Assembly (NCBI RefSeq): GCF_019249725.2
Contig: NZ_CP137559.1
Span: forward strand, 787,501 to 851,500
Origin: Segatella hominis
GTDB taxonomy: Bacteria > Bacteroidota > Bacteroidia > Bacteroidales > Bacteroidaceae
Length of the DNA: 64,000 nucleotides
Direction: 5' to 3'
Positions within the stretch are counted from its first letter, which is position 1; each line of letters starts with the position of its first letter. The notes beneath the pieces were generated by a model. The model had not been told where the DNA came from, ran no database searches, and was given only the letters and a program-made list of their open reading frames with translations. The position numbers were made by a program, and so were the translations under genes. Shown here in pieces: positions 59,723 to 64,000 of the stretch.

Positions 59723-61486
59723 TTATTCTTTAGAATCATTTTTTTTGTTTAATTTCTTCAACCGCTTCTGGGCTTCTGGATGTGTCGGATAGAGTTCGAG
59801 GGCTTTTTTGTAATTATTGATGGCTGCCCCTTTCATATTCTCTTTCTCACATTCTTTTCCAAGAATCACAAATTCTGTAGCCAGTTTCTTGAGATAATTT
59901 TCCAACTTGTTTCTTTCTTCTTCTTTTTGTCTGATGATTTCTTTCAGTTGGGTATTTTCATCTTTCAAACGGTTCACAATGTCCAGCTTCCTCCGGATGA
60001 ACCTTTTGGCAAGCGGCTTTTCTATATCATAGCGACTATGGATGGCAAGATAGAAATTATCAAGCGCTCCCTGCATATCTCCTTTGTCGAAGGCTTTAGC
60101 CGCATCGTGATATTGCTTGTCGGCCTTGCTTTGCTGCAAGGCATTGTTGATGATGTTGTGGTCGTTGTATTGACGCGCAAACTGTTTGACTTCATTTCTT
60201 ACGAAGACTTCATTGTGACGGATGGGTTCCTGAAGGCTGATTCCTTCCAGACTGGTGCATCTGGAAAGTGCTACGTATGTCTGTCCGCCTGCAAATACGC
60301 CTCCTGTGAAGTCAATCTTTACCTGTTTGAAAGTGAGGCCCTGACTTTTGTGAACGGTGATGGCCCACGCCAATCTGAGTGGATATTGGGTATATCTGCC
60401 GATTTCCTCTTCTTCTATCTTTTTCTCTGTCTCATTGAAATGATAGCGCATATTGCTCCAGGCTGCCGGTTCCACCATCACATCTTCCCCGTTTTCTGTT
60501 CTTACATAGATTCGACTGTTTTCGTCGTCGTCAAATCCGATGATGGTTCCCAACGTTCCGTTTACCCATTGGTGGTCGATATCATTCTTGATGAAAATAA
60601 CCTGGGCGCCAGTTTTCAGATAGAGTTCCATAGGGGTAGGAAGACTACTTTCTGGAAATTCGCCTTCGATGGTTCCCCTGAAGAGCGTAGGGGCTCCTGG
60701 GAGTTCTTTCAACTTGTTTTCATTGATGAAATCTACCGTGTCTCGTCGGGTGGATAAGGTGATTGCCAGTCGTGAGTCTCCTTCATCCAGAGTGACTCCC
60801 ACACGCTCGTTGAGTTTCATGAGGTCGCTGTTTGCCACCTGACTGGTTCGGATATGATCGAGTATGTTGATGAATACAGGATCACTCTGCCGGTACACCT
60901 TTTTCAGTTCGATGCTGACCAATTGGAACTGGTAAAAAACTTTGGCATCAAAGAAAAAGTTGCTGGAATAAAAAGGGTTGAGCAGTTTCTTGTCGTCTTC
61001 CCTCACTACCGGTTCCAACTGGTATATATCACCCACCAAAAGCAACTGTTTCCCTCCGAAAGGTTCGCGCATATTGCGGTTGTAAACCCTTAGAATCTTG
61101 TCTATGAAGTCTATAATGTCAGCTCTTACCATACTGATCTCATCGATGATGATGAGTTCCACTTCTCTGAGAAGTTTGATTTTCTCTGAGTTGTATTTCA
61201 TGGTGTTTCTCAGGTTGCGGACACTATATTTACTGTCGTTAGGAAGGAGGGGATAGAAGGGAAGTTTGAAAAAGCTATGTAGGGTAGAGCCTCCGGCGTT
61301 GATGGCAGCAATCCCCGTAGGTGCCAGCACCACGTGCTTTTTCTTCGTGTTTGCAGCGATATAGCGTAGGAATGTAGATTTACCCGTTCCAGCCTTTCCT
61401 GTAAGGAAAAGGGAGCGGTGCGTATATTGTATGATCTGCAAAGCATTTTGCAATTCTTCGTTCTGTAAATCTATATTCTCAGCCAT
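59723..61486 (-). CDS. PIF1-like helicase with C-terminal TPR/coiled-coil tail
   Basis: 587 aa. SF1 helicase order: Walker A LTGKAGTGKSTFLRYI (about 30-45), Ia APTGIAAINAGGSTLHSFF, Walker B LIIIDEISMVRADIIDFID, motif III LVGDIYQLEPVV, and C-terminal TVHKSQGLTFKQVKIDF and GQTYVALSRCTSLEGI. This is PIF1/RecD2-like 5'-3' helicase architecture. The last ~140 residues are TPR-like (AAKAFDKGDMQGALDNFYLA; AAINNYKKALELYPTHPEAQ) with a coiled coil (LKEIIRQKEEERNKLENYLK) between, probably a protein-interaction tail. Located between PBP1A and a serine hydrolase on one transcript, an unusual setting for a helicase. Confidence 0.9.
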   Translation of the reverse strand: MAENIDLQNEELQNALQIIQYTHRSLFLTGKAGTGKSTFLRYIAANTKKKHVVLAPTGIAAINAGGSTLHSFFKLPFYPLLPNDSKYSVRNLRNTMKYNSEKIKLLREVELIIIDEISMVRADIIDFIDKILRVYNRNMREPFGGKQLLLVGDIYQLEPVVREDDKKLLNPFYSSNFFFDAKVFYQFQLVSIELKKVYRQSDPVFINILDHIRTSQVANSDLMKLNERVGVTLDEGDSRLAITLSTRRDTVDFINENKLKELPGAPTLFRGTIEGEFPESSLPTPMELYLKTGAQVIFIKNDIDHQWVNGTLGTIIGFDDDENSRIYVRTENGEDVMVEPAAWSNMRYHFNETEKKIEEEEIGRYTQYPLRLAWAITVHKSQGLTFKQVKIDFTGGVFAGGQTYVALSRCTSLEGISLQEPIRHNEVFVRNEVKQFARQYNDHNIINNALQQSKADKQYHDAAKAFDKGDMQGALDNFYLAIHSRYDIEKPLAKRFIRRKLDIVNRLKDENTQLKEIIRQKEEERNKLENYLKKLATEFVILGKECEKENMKGAAINNYKKALELYPTHPEAQKRLKKLNKKNDSKE

Positions 61487-61507
61487 ATCGGTTATTCTTA
61501 AAAAGAG

Positions 61508-61545
61508 AATCGGCGGTTTCAGTTATATGACGGAAACCACCGATT
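61508..61545 (-). terminator. Hairpin between PBP1A and helicase genes
   Basis: 13-bp stem with one mismatch AATCGGCGGTTTC / GAAACCACCGATT. Only a modest T-run follows on the minus strand, so partial read-through is likely. Upstream, about 61570-61670, a degenerate ~20-bp motif (CAAGTTTTACTTTT-like) recurs about four times. Confidence 0.6.
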
Positions 61546-61682
61546 GTCCTATTGTTTTGTAATCTATCTTTAAAAGTCTTGGCTTTTGGCAAGTTTACCT
61601 TTTTCAAACTTATCTTTCGAAAGCCTTTTTGAAAGTTTTACTTTTCAAGTTTTATCTTTCCAAGCCTTGTCTTTTATCTGTT

Positions 61683-64000
61683 TTATAAATCGTCGAAATT
61701 GATGACTTGCTCTGCAGGTTTGGCTTTTTTCTTTTCTTTCTTCTCTTTCTTTTCTTTCTTTTCGCCATTCTCTTCCTGCTTCTTTTCACCATTTGCTTTC
61801 TCCTCAGAGTTTGAATTCTCGCGGACAACCGGGTTGCCGTTTTCATCGAGAATGATTTCCTCGTTCATGGCAGCACTGTCTATCCTTGTGGTATCCACTT
61901 TGACTTTCGGTGCATAACTTGCGCACATGTACATATCCTTGGTGATGTCGCCATCCTTCGGCTTGTCAAATTTTGCCCTATATTCCTTGAAGGCAGGATC
62001 TTTGAGTAAGGATTGCAGGAAGTAACCGCAGATAGGTAATGCCGTGCGTGAACCTTGTCCTAAAGCTCCTGTGCGGAAGTGGATGCAACGGTATTCGCCG
62101 CCTACCCAGGCACCGCAGACCAGTTTTGGACTTACACACATAAACCATGCGTCTGAATGGTTGTTTGAAGTACCTGTCTTTCCTCCAAATTCTGTATCCT
62201 TATAGTCGCCTACATATCCCCACAAGCTTTGTGAAGTTCCGCCTGGCTCCAGCATACCTCCTCTGAGAAGCTGCTGCATCAGGAAGGCGCTCTTGTATGG
62301 AATCACCTGTTCGGCAGTCGAAGGACCGGTATATACTTCCTTTCCGTCTCTGTCAACGATACGGGTAACGAGTACAGGGTCGTGATGCATACCGTTATTT
62401 GCGATAGTGCTATAGGCGCATGCCAATTCCAGCAGATTGACATCACTGGAACCGAGAGCCAATGATGGTTCGTCCTCCAAAGGACTGTTGATACCCATCT
62501 TCTGAGCTGTTTCTATGATGCGCTTGATGCCCATTTCCTGTCCAAGTCTTACGGCTACAGAGTTGATACTCTTGGCAAAAGCACCCTTCAATGGGATGGA
62601 ATCACCCGAGAAAGAACCATTGGCATTGGATGGAGTCCATTTCACCATTTCATGTTTCTTCTTGTCATATACGTCCATGGAGATGTATTCATCACGACGC
62701 TTGTCGCAAGGTGTCAATCCCTGATTCATCGCCTCTGTATAGACAAAGAGCTTGAAGGTTGAACCCGGTTGGCGTTCTGCCGTAACCTTATCATATTTCC
62801 ATGCATCGAAATCGATGTCTCCTACCCATGCTTTCACTGCACCTGTCTGAGGCTCCATTGCCACAAAAGCACAGTGCATGAATGTAGTCATGTACTTGAT
62901 GGAATCTTCTGAAGTCATCATCTTGGTGACAGTTCCCTTTTCATAGTCAAATACCTTGACAGGGTGAACCCATTCCTTATAATAATAGTTGACGGAATCT
63001 GGATTGTTAGGGAATTTTGCCATCAGATTCTTATAGAATGTCTGACGCTCTGCGATGCCCTGGATGAAATTTGGTATTTCCTTGTGGTTTTCGTCCTGCC
63101 AAGGATTCTGTCCCAACCATTCCCCTTCGCCAGCCTTACCTCGGTTGATGCTCCAGTGGCTGTTGAAATTCTTCTGAACCTGCTTCATCTGTTTTATGGC
63201 AGCTTCTTCAGCATATTTCTGCATACGGGTATCGATGGTGGTGTATATTTTCAGACCGCTGGAATAGAGGTCGTATCCTTCTTCTTCGCACCATCCTTTG
63301 AGGTAGTTGGCCACGGCTTCACGGAAGTATTTAGCCTGTCCGTCGTAGTTTTCCTCAACCTTAAAGTTCAGTTTGATAGGCAATTCCTTCAGTTCGTTAT
63401 ATTTTTCCTCCGACAGGTCTCCGTGTCTTACCATATTATATAATACGACATTTCTGCGGGCGAGACTGTTTTCCGGATTAGAACGAGGGTTGTAGTAGGT
63501 AGTGGCTTTCAGCATGCCCACTAACACTGCAGCCTGATCAGTAGTCATTTCTGTCGGAGAGGTATTGAAATAGGTCTTGGCAGCAGTCTTGATACCGTAT
63601 GAATTGGAACCGAAATCCACAGTATTAGCATACATGGTGATGATTTCCTTTTTGCTATATACGGTTTCGAGTTTAGCTGCGATGATCCATTCCTTGCTCT
63701 TGATGATGAGGATGCGGAGAACAGGAATCTTGCCCAACAATCCTGTAGAGTATTGTGAGCGAACTCGGAACATGTTTTTAGCCAACTGTTGTGTGATGGT
63801 AGAAGCTCCACGAGCATCATGGTGCAAGAGTGCATCTTTTGCTGCACCAAATAAGCCGATAGGGTCTATACCCAAGTGCTTGTAGAAGCGCTCATCCTCT
63901 GTATCTACAAGTGCTTTGAAGAAATCTGGGTTGACTTCCTCGTAAGTCACAGGCGTACGATTCTCATTAAAGTATTTACCGATGAGTTTGCCGTCGGCAC
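61683..64000 (-). CDS. mrcA: Penicillin-binding protein 1A (bifunctional), N-terminus beyond window
   Basis: About 772 codons present; the frame runs past the right edge, so the N-terminal anchor is missing. Transglycosylase (GT51): VDTEDERFYKHLGIDPIG with catalytic Glu, then ARGASTITQQLAKNMFRV. Transpeptidase: SxxK in RQPGSTFKLFVY, SxN in AFAKSINSVAVRLG, KTG in FGGKTGTSNNHSDAW. It polymerises and cross-links peptidoglycan at the inner membrane's outer face. The C-terminus is a long Lys/Glu tail (EKKEKKEKKEKKKAKPAE) ending EQVINFDDL, which is likely disordered. Confidence 0.96.
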   Translation of the reverse strand, partial: ADGKLIGKYFNENRTPVTYEEVNPDFFKALVDTEDERFYKHLGIDPIGLFGAAKDALLHHDARGASTITQQLAKNMFRVRSQYSTGLLGKIPVLRILIIKSKEWIIAAKLETVYSKKEIITMYANTVDFGSNSYGIKTAAKTYFNTSPTEMTTDQAAVLVGMLKATTYYNPRSNPENSLARRNVVLYNMVRHGDLSEEKYNELKELPIKLNFKVEENYDGQAKYFREAVANYLKGWCEEEGYDLYSSGLKIYTTIDTRMQKYAEEAAIKQMKQVQKNFNSHWSINRGKAGEGEWLGQNPWQDENHKEIPNFIQGIAERQTFYKNLMAKFPNNPDSVNYYYKEWVHPVKVFDYEKGTVTKMMTSEDSIKYMTTFMHCAFVAMEPQTGAVKAWVGDIDFDAWKYDKVTAERQPGSTFKLFVYTEAMNQGLTPCDKRRDEYISMDVYDKKKHEMVKWTPSNANGSFSGDSIPLKGAFAKSINSVAVRLGQEMGIKRIIETAQKMGINSPLEDEPSLALGSSDVNLLELACAYSTIANNGMHHDPVLVTRIVDRDGKEVYTGPSTAEQVIPYKSAFLMQQLLRGGMLEPGGTSQSLWGYVGDYKDTEFGGKTGTSNNHSDAWFMCVSPKLVCGAWVGGEYRCIHFRTGALGQGSRTALPICGYFLQSLLKDPAFKEYRAKFDKPKDGDITKDMYMCASYAPKVKVDTTRIDSAAMNEEIILDENGNPVVRENSNSEEKANGEKKQEENGEKKEKKEKKEKKKAKPAEQVINFDDL

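Overview
The window looks like a chromosomal segment of a member of Bacteroidota, most likely Prevotella/Segatella. Most transcription units are preceded by the Bacteroidota -7 element TAnnTTTG(C). The sigma factor is the short (291 aa) Bacteroidota primary sigma. There are two type IX secretion tail proteins (CHU_C-type and type A) and families typical of the phylum (DUF3078, DUF3256, DUF4836, DUF4250, PorT-like barrels, AAA-ATPase/PD-(D/E)XK proteins). I found no tRNA, rRNA or CRISPR array.

Layout. 1-2.4 kb is a worn accessory edge: an ORF broken by an in-frame stop, an IS4-type element, and a 3' fragment of an AlbA/HATPase_c_4-type regulator with an 11-bp tandem repeat. 2.4-17 kb is mostly core: YitT, DUF4250, UvrA, a CHU_C protein, a LysM/periplasmic-binding fusion + barrel + MFS operon, a WG-repeat protein, RpoD, a POT-like transporter, AroC, a SlyD-like foldase. 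17.2-20.1 kb is mobile or non-coding: an IS3-family element with a -1 frameshift site, a palindrome- and repeat-rich stretch, a small secreted protein with a folded leader, and a promoter-to-terminator unit without an ORF that looks like a structured small RNA. 20.1-26.5 kb holds a secreted subtilase, an S9 peptidase and an AAA-ATPase/nuclease-like protein. 26.9-30.7 kb is an island bounded by a 64-bp perfect inverted repeat. It contains an IS4-superfamily element inserted into one MITE copy, a two-gene lipoprotein/secreted-protein operon of unknown function, and an intact 110-bp MITE.

30.9-48 kb is again mostly core: MetY, DUF486, DUF1846, a tripartite HipB/HipS/HipT-like toxin-antitoxin operon with TACC-N8-GGTA operator-like sites, an orphan HicB, YidC-PyrG, DUF3078, a His-rich membrane peptide, a porin, an RlmD-like methyltransferase and pyruvate phosphate dikinase. 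48-51 kb carries a HigBA pair, two small secreted proteins, a second short RNA candidate and relics of a HU/amidase locus. 51-64 kb has a split chromate transporter, a nucleoside symporter, a nuclease (DUF151)-RsmE-DUF4836-ABC transporter run, and an operon of PBP1A (cut by the window end), a PIF1-like helicase with TPR tail, and a class C beta-lactamase-like serine hydrolase.

The items most likely to be new are the pseudoknotted RNA candidate (about 19803-20000), the inverted-repeat-bounded lipoprotein module (26965-30725), the hip operator array and the three-way-junction leader at 19194-19246. All functions are inferred from reading the sequence; no database search was run.
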